From assembly GCA_002317135.1 (NCBI GenBank), contig DCIX01000025.1:194574-258573 (forward strand): a stretch of 64,000 nt of DNA, written 5' to 3'. Made by a program: the position numbers and the translations under genes. Below the pieces are notes generated by a model that was not told the origin of the DNA, made no database searches, and saw nothing but the letters and a program-made list of their open reading frames with translations. Positions within the stretch are counted from its first letter, which is position 1, and each line of letters opens with the position of its first letter. This stretch comes from Bacteroidales bacterium UBA1715. Its GTDB lineage: Bacteria > Bacteroidota > Bacteroidia > Bacteroidales > UBA1715. Below, piece after piece: positions 43,934-52,987 of the stretch.

Positions 43934-44914
43934 ATGGACAACACATTCAAAATTGGTATAATTGGAGCAGGTTGGATTGCCGAGAAAATGGCAGAAACTA
44001 TAGCACCATTACAAGGTTACGAAGTAGCAGCTATAGCCTCTCGATCTATAGAAAAAGCAACAGCATTTGCAAACAAATACAATATTGCTAAAGCATACGG
44101 TTCCTACGAAGAGCTTGTAAAGGACAATGAAATTGACTTAGTCTATATTGCTACTCCGCATTCACACCATTTTCAACATACAAAACAGGCTATTGAACAG
44201 GGGAAACATTGTCTTGTAGAGAAAGCATTCACGGCAAATGCACGTGAAGCAAAAGAATTACTGCAATTGGCCAAAGAGAAAAATGTATTCGTAACCGAAG
44301 CCATTTGGACTCGCTATATGCCTATGTCACAAAAGATTGCAGAAATAATGAATAGCGGCATAATCGGAAATCCTCGACTTCTTTCTGCCACACTCTGCTA
44401 TCCATTGGAAGATAAAGAACGTATCACAAATCCAGCACTATGCGGTGGGGCTTTACTTGACGTAGGCGTGTATGTGCTCAATTTTGCCCGAATGTATTTT
44501 GGTACCGACATTGTAAAAACTGTCACAAATTGCCAATTAGGTTCCACAGGAATGGATATGCAGGAAAGCATTTCGTTGAGTTACGCTGATGGTAAAATGG
44601 CAAACTTGCAAACTGGTGCACTATGCCTTAACGATAGACAAGGTATTATAAACGGAACAGAAGGCTACATTCGTGTTGACAATGTAAATTGCCCTGAACT
44701 TATAGAAGTATATCGTAATTACGCAAAAGTTGCCACATACGAAAAGCCGGCAGATATGATTACGGGCTATGAATATCAAGTAATTGAAAGCCGTCGTTGT
44801 ATAGAAGCAGGTTTATTGGAATCACCAATGATGCCACACGCCGAAACCATTTCGGTTATGCAACAAATGGACGATTTACGCAAAGAATGGGGAGTGAAAT
44901 ATCCGATGGATTAA
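43934..44914 (+). CDS. Gfo/Idh/MocA-family oxidoreductase
   Basis: This 326-residue protein has an N-terminal Rossmann fold (IGIIGAGWIAEKMAE), the family's EKAFTANAREAKEL stretch (a variant of the EKP motif with the catalytic lysine) and the C-terminal beta-sheet domain (GGALLDVGVYVLNFARMYF). Members oxidise sugars or sugar-like hydroxyls with NAD(P). The closest-looking branch is the dihydrodiol dehydrogenase type. The natural substrate is unknown. It follows the methyltransferase by 13 bases but is probably unrelated to it. Confidence 0.9.
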   Translation: MDNTFKIGIIGAGWIAEKMAETIAPLQGYEVAAIASRSIEKATAFANKYNIAKAYGSYEELVKDNEIDLVYIATPHSHHFQHTKQAIEQGKHCLVEKAFTANAREAKELLQLAKEKNVFVTEAIWTRYMPMSQKIAEIMNSGIIGNPRLLSATLCYPLEDKERITNPALCGGALLDVGVYVLNFARMYFGTDIVKTVTNCQLGSTGMDMQESISLSYADGKMANLQTGALCLNDRQGIINGTEGYIRVDNVNCPELIEVYRNYAKVATYEKPADMITGYEYQVIESRRCIEAGLLESPMMPHAETISVMQQMDDLRKEWGVKYPMD

Positions 44915-44918
44915 TAAA

Positions 44919-44942
44919 AAGGCGAACCTCTCGATTCGCCTT
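44919..44942. terminator. Bidirectional terminator
   Basis: AAGGCGAA and TTCGCCTT form an 8-bp stem around an 8-base loop. It is between the oxidoreductase gene (+) and the membrane gene at 44959 (-), and the A-run on its left gives a T-run for the minus gene. Confidence 0.75.
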
Positions 44943-44958
44943 AGAATGTTTATGAACA

Positions 44959-46290
44959 TTATAAATCCTTACGAAATTTCTTGTCTAAAACACGAATTTT
45001 AGACAAACATTCTTCTTTAGTAAGGTTTTTATAGCATAATCGAGAGCCGTTTTTTTCTCCTTGGTCTAAACCATATTTATTTATGAAATCAGACAAATTA
45101 AAACCATCGGTATTACTATATCTGGATGATGTTTGAATTTCATAGCTATTTTTATTGAGTATAACATCTATAAAAGGACGATCTTCAATTACAGTAGAAT
45201 TATTTTTCCCATCATAATCAATAGCAAGACATCTTTCAAAATATGGCCAAGAATGAACAGGTAATTGTCTAATTTCAGAATGGATCTCATCTAGTAACTG
45301 TATTAAACTATCCATATAAGTTGCTATTGCTGTCAACATTGACAAAACATAATTGGAGAAATCTTTATTTTCTCCATTTTGTAAATCCTCCATCAAGTTT
45401 GGTCGTTTGATGAAGTTATCTTTTTTAGGAAAATAAATCCACCAACAATTTTCTTGACTATACTTTCCACCAAATTTCCATTTAAGATGTTGATATACAT
45501 CGTGTTGTAAGCCGTTGTGATCTTTAATATCAGCCCAAAAATACCATCCCTCTTCATAATCAACTCCAAAATGGGCAAATTCCTTTTTGTAACGTATAGG
45601 GGAGTTTTTACCAAGATCCTCTTCAACAGATTTCCAACCTAACTTTTCAATATTATAAACAAAGCTATTCCAATCTGATGTCTTTATTTCAGCAATTTCT
45701 TTTGCTTTTGTCGCTTCAAGATTTTCACAGAAATTCTTTATAGCTTGTTTTATATTTTCATCGTCATTGTATGGTAAATCTATATTTTTTTCTTCTTTCG
45801 AATATAGTTCCTCTTTCATACACTGAACTATACCGAATAAATTCTCTAAAATAGTTTCTGATTTTGATTTGTTATTTTCCTGTTTAACATCGTCCGCAGC
45901 CATAATGTTTTTCACGCATTCGCTAATTTGCTTAATATGTTCACTTGAGGTGTGAATCATAGCTAAATGCGAAATACTAAATTGAAGATGGATAGCCTCC
46001 TCTGTTGTTATTTCTCCATCTTCAAGAGAATCGCATAGTTTCTCTAAGAATGATTTATATACAGAAAGCTTCTCTTCAAAAACTTTAGTATTCCTTTCTT
46101 TCACCTCTTCGGTTGCAGTTTGCCCTTGAAGGAGTAACATAGTAATAATTGCAGCGATAATTGCACCAGCTATTGCCGCAAACAACTGCGATGCGATTTC
46201 TAAACCCATCCACGCTCCGCAAAGCCAAGCCAATAGGATGAAGAAAATCATTAAGACTGTTCCTAGTGTGTAAATTTTTTTGTTTTCCAT
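44959..46290 (-). CDS. Two-helix membrane protein coupled to the DUF262 gene
   Basis: This 443-residue protein has two N-terminal membrane helices (about residues 8-28 and 31-54), then a soluble region with a short coiled coil and a C-terminal globular part rich in Trp and Asp (YEEGWYFWADIKDHNG; NCWWIYFPKKDNF). No known enzyme motif is seen. Its ATG shares one base with the TAA of the DUF262/DUF1524 gene (TAATG), so the two proteins are made from one transcript in a coupled manner. It is the likely membrane partner of that predicted nuclease. Confidence 0.7.
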   Translation of the reverse strand: MENKKIYTLGTVLMIFFILLAWLCGAWMGLEIASQLFAAIAGAIIAAIITMLLLQGQTATEEVKERNTKVFEEKLSVYKSFLEKLCDSLEDGEITTEEAIHLQFSISHLAMIHTSSEHIKQISECVKNIMAADDVKQENNKSKSETILENLFGIVQCMKEELYSKEEKNIDLPYNDDENIKQAIKNFCENLEATKAKEIAEIKTSDWNSFVYNIEKLGWKSVEEDLGKNSPIRYKKEFAHFGVDYEEGWYFWADIKDHNGLQHDVYQHLKWKFGGKYSQENCWWIYFPKKDNFIKRPNLMEDLQNGENKDFSNYVLSMLTAIATYMDSLIQLLDEIHSEIRQLPVHSWPYFERCLAIDYDGKNNSTVIEDRPFIDVILNKNSYEIQTSSRYSNTDGFNLSDFINKYGLDQGEKNGSRLCYKNLTKEECLSKIRVLDKKFRKDL

Positions 46291-48023
46291 TATATCAAAT
46301 TTAAATTCCAAATTTCTAATACAGCTTCTTTAATTTTATTATGACGTCGTTCAATAGCATCTTTGTTCCAGACCGGATTATTCTTGTCGCTAACAAATTC
46401 AATGATTTCTTTCTGTTGGTTTAAAAGATTGTCTTTCCCATAGGACGCCAATTTGTTGGCAAAAGGTTTGTTGCCGATAGAACTGTTGTGTGATTGTGAA
46501 ATCAACATTAAATTGCCAACACAATTCAACCAATGACCTGACTCAATTCCATTTTCAGGAATTTCTTTATCTGTATATATACCATATCCATTTGCAAGTG
46601 GGTCGCCATTGGTTGGTGTTTGTGGGGCAATATGTTCGATACTTTCGTTGCGAATTAACTCATCAAAAGTTACCTTATGTGGCATTGGATGATTGTCATT
46701 GCATAAATACATCTCATATTTCCACAACAAATAGTTGTCTACGCGATTTTGATAAAACCAACCAGAATCAACTAAACGTTTCATTTCATTGTCACTCCAA
46801 TATCCCCACCACCAATCTGTTTCAATATGGTCAATCATCCAATCAATACTATCGCTAATACTCTTGTCGTCAATTAAATCATTATTTCTTAGGACACAAT
46901 CTAATCGAGTCTCAATACCTGCACGACCACCACGAATTAAGCTGCGAAACGTAATGTTTTCAAGAAATCGTGCCAATCGTCTATAGATTTTTTCTGTTAC
47001 ATTTGCCCTGTCTGCTTTGATAAAAAATGGATACGACAATGCCATATTGTTCAAGTAAAACAAATCACGGATATAACTATATGAGTCGTTTTTTACTTTA
47101 AAAATAGTTTCAAATGCACCTGAAATGCCTGAAACAAAATCTTTAATCCATTCTATTTTGTTTGCTTGTTCGGACAATGTCGTTTTTACGCCTTCAATGA
47201 TTTCATCACTAGCAAATCCTTTCCCGCTAACAGCACGCCAATAGTGATTCAACACATCGTCTTCTTTTTCGTCAACCGAAACAATTCGTTGGTAAATTGT
47301 TTTGAACTCGTTTTCAAGATATTGAATGTTTTCATTTGTCAAATCTTGATTATCAGAACTCAAATAAATTTGGAGCATAAAATAAGACTTGAGAATTTCT
47401 AATTTTGATAATTCTTTTCCTCTATCGTTTTGGAACGCAAATATTTGAGCTGCTTCGGCTTTGCTCGAAACCACATATTGGGTAATCGTTGCATTTTGCA
47501 CCAAGTTATACCACTTTTCTAATTCCGCCACTGTTGCTTTTGCAAAAGCTTCATCAAACATCTTTTTTGAATTACGAATATGTTCTTGTGAACGGGTTGC
47601 AGGTTCTTGCGAAGAATTTTTACAATCAATCACTTCGTCTACAAAAAAGTTGTTGTCATAATCAACTGTTTTGAACTTTTGAGTTCCCTTGCGAATATCG
47701 CGAATGTAATAATCCGTAATGTCATCCAAATCTAAGCTTACAAATTCGCCTTTTGCTTTTCGATTGTTCAGTTCATTTTTGAGAGAACTAAAAAAAATAA
47801 CACAAGTAGTAAGACGCTGCTGTCCATCAATTATCAAAAGAGTGTTGTTTGACGAAGATTCAAAAAGAAAGTGCCCCAAATAGTACTGCGAAGATGCATT
47901 TTTCAAATCTTCAATGAATTGCATAATTTGTTTTTCACCCCAACTATACGAACGTTGATAAGCAGGTATTTCAAACTTCCGATTTTTTGCATCGAAAAGT
48001 TTTTGAATAGTAAGTGTTTCCAT
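46290..48023 (-). CDS. DUF262/DUF1524 protein, GmrSD-like nuclease
   Basis: This 577-residue protein has an N-terminal DUF262 ParB-like domain with YQRSYSW (residues 22-28) and DGQQRLTT (66-73), the nucleotide-binding signature of GmrS, and a C-terminal DUF1524 HNH domain (IEHIAPQTP at about 457-465, then LNCVGNLMLISQSHNSSIGN). The two halves of the GmrSD restriction system, which cuts DNA with modified cytosines, are fused here. Target and trigger are not known. It is coupled to the membrane protein gene downstream. Confidence 0.85.
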   Translation of the reverse strand: METLTIQKLFDAKNRKFEIPAYQRSYSWGEKQIMQFIEDLKNASSQYYLGHFLFESSSNNTLLIIDGQQRLTTCVIFFSSLKNELNNRKAKGEFVSLDLDDITDYYIRDIRKGTQKFKTVDYDNNFFVDEVIDCKNSSQEPATRSQEHIRNSKKMFDEAFAKATVAELEKWYNLVQNATITQYVVSSKAEAAQIFAFQNDRGKELSKLEILKSYFMLQIYLSSDNQDLTNENIQYLENEFKTIYQRIVSVDEKEDDVLNHYWRAVSGKGFASDEIIEGVKTTLSEQANKIEWIKDFVSGISGAFETIFKVKNDSYSYIRDLFYLNNMALSYPFFIKADRANVTEKIYRRLARFLENITFRSLIRGGRAGIETRLDCVLRNNDLIDDKSISDSIDWMIDHIETDWWWGYWSDNEMKRLVDSGWFYQNRVDNYLLWKYEMYLCNDNHPMPHKVTFDELIRNESIEHIAPQTPTNGDPLANGYGIYTDKEIPENGIESGHWLNCVGNLMLISQSHNSSIGNKPFANKLASYGKDNLLNQQKEIIEFVSDKNNPVWNKDAIERRHNKIKEAVLEIWNLNLI

Positions 48024-48111
48024 GATTTATTGTCTTAAATTTACTGTACTATTAAAAAAATAAGTAGAAGCCATTTACCGAAAAACGACTTATACTTTTA
48101 ATTGAGACACC

Positions 48112-48420
48112 TTATCTATTAGGTCGTTCATTTGTTTTTTTGAACATTACATCATAGGTTGCTATCCATGAACCTTTTACAAATGTCATTGTTTGCCCTG
48201 CGGCGTTCTTAAACATACCTACAGAAGAAGCTGGAACTTCTTTGATTTTTTTGAAGTTCATATCGTATGTTGCTACCCACGAGCCTTTTTGACACACAAC
48301 AAAAGTTCCTGTGAATCCTAATAATTCTCCTATGGAAGAAACAGGAACTGCCTTGATTTTTTTACCTTGTTCATTGATTGTAGCAATCCATGAACCTTTG
48401 ATTTCTACATCTGCTATCAT
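48112..48420 (-). CDS. Repeat protein with three 37-residue KGSW repeats
   Basis: This 102-residue protein is made of repeats beginning at residues 8, 45 and 82, each with KGSW[IV]AT, a short turn, FKKI/GKKI and a V-P-x-S-S-x-G segment. It has no signal peptide or membrane segment. Repeats with a period of 37 and a Trp anchor could form a small beta propeller-like or solenoid fold; which one cannot be told from the sequence. It sits 88 bases upstream of the DUF262 gene on the same strand. Confidence 0.7.
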   Translation of the reverse strand: MIADVEIKGSWIATINEQGKKIKAVPVSSIGELLGFTGTFVVCQKGSWVATYDMNFKKIKEVPASSVGMFKNAAGQTMTFVKGSWIATYDVMFKKTNERPNR

Positions 48421-48545
48421 TTTTTTACCCTTATCCGTGACGGGTGCAACTTTTATTAAATGTTAAATTTATTTTCGGCAAACATATTTTTCTACTGTGC
48501 AAAAATCTAGAACACAACAAAAAATTTTTGTTTTCAAATTTTTTT

Positions 48546-48612
48546 CGTAACATATATGTTACGCATTAGGCAAATATAAAAAGAAATCTTTGCGTAGCAA
48601 ATATGTTACGCA
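48546..48612 (+). promoter_or_regulatory. Two operators of the XRE repressor at its own promoter
   Basis: O1 (48546-48563) is the perfect palindrome CGTAACATATATGTTACG. O2 (48591-48612), TGCGTAGCAAATATGTTACG plus CA, is the same site with one change. Both have the core GTAACA-N4-TGTTAC (GTAGCA in O2). A weak -7 box (AATCTTTG, 48584-48591) lies between them, so O1 covers the -33 region and O2 the transcription start. This fits autorepression. Confidence 0.7.
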
Positions 48613-48618
48613 AAATAA

Positions 48619-48828
48619 ATGGAGTATCAGGAAGAGATTCAGTTAATTTCCTCCAAAATAAGGGCTTATCGAATAGAAAAGAATCTTTCGGTACAAGACC
48701 TTGCATATCTATGTGATATGGAGCGTTCAAGTATGAGCAGAATTGAATCTGGTAGGGTAAACATTACGATAAAAACACTTCTTACAATTAGCAAGGCACT
48801 TGGTGTTGATATGAAAGACTTAATATAG
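48619..48828 (+). CDS. Small XRE-family HTH repressor
   Basis: This 69-residue protein is a single Cro/CI-type helix-turn-helix (NLSVQDLAYLCDMERSSMSR; RIESGRVNITIKTLLTISKA), the length of minimal phage and restriction-control repressors (C proteins). Two palindromes lie directly upstream, and related sites cover the promoter of the converging ATPase gene. Its stop is one base away from the ATPase stop. It probably represses both promoters. Confidence 0.88.
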   Translation: MEYQEEIQLISSKIRAYRIEKNLSVQDLAYLCDMERSSMSRIESGRVNITIKTLLTISKALGVDMKDLI

Positions 48829-48829
48829 T

Positions 48830-49963
48830 CTATTCTTTAAAGAATGAATTCAGATTCTTTTGAACCCAACGACCAAAAATGGGATCAGACAACTCAACTT
48901 TTTTGCCCGTTACTTCTACAATTTCTTTTGATTCTAATGCTTGTATTACGCGAGCCACGTTAGCCGTTGAACCCAAATTATACTGCTTTATAACTCCCCC
49001 AGTATATAAATCCATCGTATGTCCATCTGCAATTGCACGAACCACATTAACTTGATATGCAGATAGTTCATTCACATATTTTAAAAACAATACATGATTT
49101 TGACGCAATAGATCTTGTTGTGCAAGAATTAAATCTTCTTTCGTTGCCACATTTTCCGTCCGTGCCCATAACAACCAAGCCAAATGCTGAACATACGAAG
49201 AATTACCTTCTACAAATAAACAGATATTCTCACATAAATCCTTCGAAATGTCTTTTTGCGTTTTTCTAAATTGTTGTTGAATATATTCAACCCAATAGTT
49301 TGTAGGAATTTTTTCTAAAAACATTACATCTCCAAATTTGTAAAATGGATGAGAAGCCTTCCCAAACATATTCATTAAAACATGTCGCTTGCTACCAAAT
49401 AAACAGTACGAAGTATTCTTTTGTAATTGCCATACCGAACGAAGTTTTTTCTGAAAAGACAAAGAATCTATAAATTCTCCAATTTGTTGAAATTCATCAA
49501 TACACACAACAATCCGTACACCACGCTCAATTGCTATGACCTCTGGCAAATTCAATACCTCTGAATCATACTTGTTATTTGTAGTTTCCAACGAAAAGGA
49601 TATTTCACTATCCTGACCGATACTTATTTTAGGAACTAAATTTGAAAGAAATTTCTTCGTATTAGCAATTAAGGATTCGGTTTTCGTGCTTATTTGTTTT
49701 ATTATCTCTGTCGCAAAAAGTCTGTAAAAATCCTCCTCATTTCTGCACGCAAAGGCATCCATTTGAACAACCAAAATTTCTTTTCTTTCTTTTAGTTGTG
49801 AGGCAACTTTATTTACCAAAGACGTTTTGCCTAATCTTCGAGGTGAGATTAATATAGTGTTTATCTTGTTTGTTAGATTTAATGTTAGTCGTTCGGTTTC
49901 TTCCAATCGGTCGGTAAAGTGTTCAACGTCAGTGGCTATTCCATATACAAAAGGATTATTCAT
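48830..49963 (-). CDS. AAA+ ATPase with C-terminal winged helix (ATPase_2 type)
   Basis: This 377-residue protein has Walker A (SPRRLGKTSLV; Gly45-Lys46-Thr47), Walker B (RIVVCIDEFQQI, about 149-160), a sensor segment (SYCLFGSKRHVLMNMF), and a C-terminal helical/winged region (TGGVIKQYNLGSTANVARVIQ). It resembles the archaeal/STAND ATPase_2 (PF01637) family, which couples ATP use to an unknown output domain. Three tandem operators overlap its promoter (50003-50048). It is convergent with the XRE gene. Defence or stress roles are typical guesses for the family; none is proven. Confidence 0.85.
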   Translation of the reverse strand: MNNPFVYGIATDVEHFTDRLEETERLTLNLTNKINTILISPRRLGKTSLVNKVASQLKERKEILVVQMDAFACRNEEDFYRLFATEIIKQISTKTESLIANTKKFLSNLVPKISIGQDSEISFSLETTNNKYDSEVLNLPEVIAIERGVRIVVCIDEFQQIGEFIDSLSFQKKLRSVWQLQKNTSYCLFGSKRHVLMNMFGKASHPFYKFGDVMFLEKIPTNYWVEYIQQQFRKTQKDISKDLCENICLFVEGNSSYVQHLAWLLWARTENVATKEDLILAQQDLLRQNHVLFLKYVNELSAYQVNVVRAIADGHTMDLYTGGVIKQYNLGSTANVARVIQALESKEIVEVTGKKVELSDPIFGRWVQKNLNSFFKE

Positions 49964-49979
49964 AGTAATTCATTTTTTG

Positions 49980-50048
49980 CAAAAATAATATTTTTCTGAT
50001 TAGTAACAAAGTTGTTACTAACAAACTTGTTACTAACAACTTTGTTAG
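49980..50048 (-). promoter_or_regulatory. Promoter of the ATPase gene with three tandem operators
   Basis: On the minus strand TTTG (50010-50007), a 19-bp spacer and TATTTTTG (49987-49980) form a perfect promoter. Three sites of the form [G/C]TAACA-N4-TGTTA[C/G] lie at 50003-50018, 50018-50033 and 50033-50048, each shifted by exactly 15 bp. Site 1 (GTAACA-AAGT-TGTTAC) overlaps the -33 box and has the same core as O1 at the XRE promoter. Confidence 0.8.
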
Positions 50049-50315
50049 TTAATTAATAAGTTATATTTCAACAAGTTACTTAAAAACATAAAAGTAAAAA
50101 TGCAAGGAAAAACTTGCAAATAATGATATAAAAATTTCCACCAAACCGAAAGCTAAATTTCTCTATCTAATAAATTGTCTAAACTTTTTATTATGTTAAT
50201 CGCATTATGCGATTTGTATAATGTAAAATAAATAATTATATATTCTTTATTCAAGATAATTTCTTCAGACTGTTTTTACTTGAATAGAAATAACAATGAA
50301 ACCAAGAAAAAAAAT
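50049..50315. other. Intergenic region without gene
   Basis: About 270 AT-rich bases between the ATPase operators and the glnS terminator. The only structure found is the palindrome AATCGCATTATGCGATT (50198-50214). No reading frame with credible sequence is present. Confidence 0.5.
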
Positions 50316-50349
50316 AAAACCCGATGTTGTTCTTTCAGCATCGGGTTTT
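50316..50349 (-). terminator. Terminator of glnS
   Basis: Perfect 11-bp stem AAAACCCGATG/CATCGGGTTTT. The A-run left of it gives a T-run on the minus strand. It is 21 bases after the glnS stop. Confidence 0.85.
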
Positions 50350-50369
50350 GTTTACTGATATGTAAATTC

Positions 50370-52055
50370 TTATCCGTTAATCTTTGCCCAGCTGTCTTTC
50401 AATGTACAAGCACGATTGAATACCAAATGGTCTGGTGTAGAATCTTTATCTACGCAGAAGTAGCCAAGACGTTCAAACTGCATTTTGTCTAAAACTTTGC
50501 TGTTCGCCAAATATGGTTCCAATTTACAATTTTGAAGAACTTGCAATGAATTTGGATTCAAGTTATCCAAGAATGTTTTGCCTTCTTCTACATCTTCTGG
50601 AGCTTCCACTGCAAACAATCTGTCGAATAAACGAACCTCAGCATCGATTGCTTTTTCAACTGAAACCCAATGGATAGTACCTTTTACCTTACGTCCGTCT
50701 GGAGAATTTCCACCCTTAGATGCAGGATCGTAGGTACAACGGATTTCTGTTATATTGCCGTTCGCGTCTTTTATAACTTCTTGGCAAGTAATAAAATATG
50801 CATAACGAAGACGAACTTCTTGCCCTGGAGCAAGACGGAAATATTTCTTTGGAGGATTTTCCATAAAGTCATCTTGTTCGATATAGATTTCTCTACCGAA
50901 TGGTATTTCACGTGTTCCCGCAGACTCATCTTCTGGGTTATTTACTGCTGGCAAATATTCAATTTGACCTTCTGGATAGTTTGTAATAACTACTTTTACT
51001 GGATGAAGAACTGCCATCATACGAGGAGCAACTTTGTTCAAATGCTCACGAAGGCAGAATTCCAATACTGAGTAATCAATTACATTGTCGCGTTTTGCCA
51101 CACCAATTTTTTCGCAGAAGTTACGGATTGATTCTGGCGTATAACCACGGCGACGGAAACCACAGATAGTTGGCATTCGAGGATCGTCCCAACCACTCAC
51201 ATAGTTTTCCTTAACCAATTGAAGCAATTTGCGTTTACTCATCACTGTATAGTTGATGTTCAAACGAGCAAATTCATATTGGTGTGAAGGGAAAATTTCC
51301 AATTGTTGTATAAACCAATCATACAAAGGACGGTGAATATCGAACTCCAACGTACAAATTGAGTGAGTAATATTTTCGATAGAATCACTTTCGCCGTGAG
51401 CAAAATCGTACATTGGATAAATATTCCATTTATCGCCGGTTCTATGATGATGAGCATGCAAAATACGATACATAATTGGATCGCGGAACTGCATGTTTTG
51501 GTGAGCCATGTCTATTTTTGCACGAAGAACTTTTGAGCCATCAGGAAATTCACCTGCTTTCATTCTTGCGAACAAATCAAGATTTTCTTCCACACTTCTG
51601 TCTCTCCAAGGACTTGGTACACCAGGAGTTTGAACTGTTCCACGATTTTTACGAATTTCTTCCAAAGTTTGGTCATCAACATACGCCAAACCTTTCTTAA
51701 TCAATACACAAGCCCATTCATATAATTGATCGAAATAATCAGAAGCATAATGCACACTTGCCCATTCAAAACCTAACCAACGAACATCTTCCATAATAGA
51801 ATCTACATATTCTGTATCTTCTTTTACCGGGTTTGTATCGTCGAAACGAAGATTTGTTTTTCCGCCGTATTTCTTTGCCAAACCAAAGTTCAAGCAAATA
51901 GATTTTGCGTGTCCTATATGTAAATAACCGTTTGGTTCAGGTGGGAAACGAGTCAAAATTGCTTTGTGTTTTCCACTTGCTAAATCATTCTCAATGATTT
52001 CTTCCAAAAAGTTTAAGCTTTTCTTTTCTTCTTGCAAATTTTCTTCCATAATCAT
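50370..52055 (-). CDS. glnS: Glutaminyl-tRNA synthetase
   Basis: This 561-residue class I synthetase has PPEPNGYLHIGHAKSICLNF (HIGH motif), the KMSKS counterpart VMSKRKLLQ and the anticodon-binding C-terminal beta barrels. It charges tRNA-Gln directly, so this organism need not depend only on GatCAB amidation. The start could be 52055 (MIM) or 52049 (MEENLQEEKK); both give normal ends. Confidence 0.97.
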   Translation of the reverse strand: MIMEENLQEEKKSLNFLEEIIENDLASGKHKAILTRFPPEPNGYLHIGHAKSICLNFGLAKKYGGKTNLRFDDTNPVKEDTEYVDSIMEDVRWLGFEWASVHYASDYFDQLYEWACVLIKKGLAYVDDQTLEEIRKNRGTVQTPGVPSPWRDRSVEENLDLFARMKAGEFPDGSKVLRAKIDMAHQNMQFRDPIMYRILHAHHHRTGDKWNIYPMYDFAHGESDSIENITHSICTLEFDIHRPLYDWFIQQLEIFPSHQYEFARLNINYTVMSKRKLLQLVKENYVSGWDDPRMPTICGFRRRGYTPESIRNFCEKIGVAKRDNVIDYSVLEFCLREHLNKVAPRMMAVLHPVKVVITNYPEGQIEYLPAVNNPEDESAGTREIPFGREIYIEQDDFMENPPKKYFRLAPGQEVRLRYAYFITCQEVIKDANGNITEIRCTYDPASKGGNSPDGRKVKGTIHWVSVEKAIDAEVRLFDRLFAVEAPEDVEEGKTFLDNLNPNSLQVLQNCKLEPYLANSKVLDKMQFERLGYFCVDKDSTPDHLVFNRACTLKDSWAKING

Positions 52056-52108
52056 GAATTAATGCTCAAAAGTATAAATTAAATAAATTGCTTAGAACAA
52101 ATTACACA

Positions 52109-52987
52109 TTAAATCTGCTCCATCAATTTCTGGGCAATCTGCTGTGAAATGTGTTCCTGAAGATTTTCGTCTGCAATTTTCTGCAAAACATCGTTTGCAA
52201 AACCAGCAACCAACAGTTTTGTAGCCATCTGTCGGTTAATTCCACGTGCCTGCATATACCACAACGCTTCAGCATCGATTTGGCCCGTACTACTTCCATG
52301 GGTACATACAACATCATCGGCATAGATTTCGAGTTGAGGCTCACTATGAATATGAGCAGTTTTCGACAACAACATATTTCTATTTTGCTGTTTTGCCAAT
52401 GTTTTTTGTGCATCGCGTGCAACGTAAACCAAACCATAGAAAGAACCTGTACCTTCTTCGTCGGCAATGCCACGGAACAACTCCTCGGTTTCGCAATTTG
52501 CCGTTTGATGATTGACACGAGTTGCTATTGAATATGACTCTTGCTTACTTGGAAAGAAAACACCATACAAATTCGTATTTGCTTGATTTCCATTTTTTTC
52601 CACCAACAATTCGATAGAATCTTTTTGACCTGCTAATTGAAACATACCGCTCGTGTATGTGCTATACGATTCTTGTTTCACCACAAGTTTTTGAAGAGAA
52701 TCAATGCGTTGCACTATGTAGTTTGTGCATTGTGCATTCTCCTTACAAGAAATAGTCAATTCCGACTCTGCATATTGTTCAAAGCAAGTATATATCGCAA
52801 CTTGAGAGTTTTGTTCTACAGTAATTTCCAAGGTAGATTTTCCCGAAAAGCACAAGCACACGCGTTGTGTACCAGAAAAAGAAAGAGAGCCTACATTCCC
52901 CTCAATTCGATGTATTGCATCGAATGAAGTTGAAGGAAAGCAATCCGTCAACACTGTTTGTACTATTGGATTTACTTGTTCTCCCAT
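52109..52987 (-). CDS. sufD: Fe-S cluster assembly protein SufD
   Basis: This 292-residue protein ends in the SufB/SufD beta-helix core (EPQLEIYADDVVCTHGSSTG) and C-terminal helices. It is clearly shorter than the usual 400-450 residues because the N-terminal helical region is missing. SufD forms the SufBC2D scaffold that assembles Fe-S clusters and keeps iron entry. It overlaps sufC by 16 bases. No sufB or sufS gene is in the cluster. Confidence 0.93.
   Translation of the reverse strand: MGEQVNPIVQTVLTDCFPSTSFDAIHRIEGNVGSLSFSGTQRVCLCFSGKSTLEITVEQNSQVAIYTCFEQYAESELTISCKENAQCTNYIVQRIDSLQKLVVKQESYSTYTSGMFQLAGQKDSIELLVEKNGNQANTNLYGVFFPSKQESYSIATRVNHQTANCETEELFRGIADEEGTGSFYGLVYVARDAQKTLAKQQNRNMLLSKTAHIHSEPQLEIYADDVVCTHGSSTGQIDAEALWYMQARGINRQMATKLLVAGFANDVLQKIADENLQEHISQQIAQKLMEQI

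Noticed and set aside
50000..50049. Short tandem palindromes as a mini CRISPR or tandem repeat
   Set aside because: There are three 15-bp units without spacers, they overlap a promoter and match the operator at the XRE gene, so regulation explains them better.
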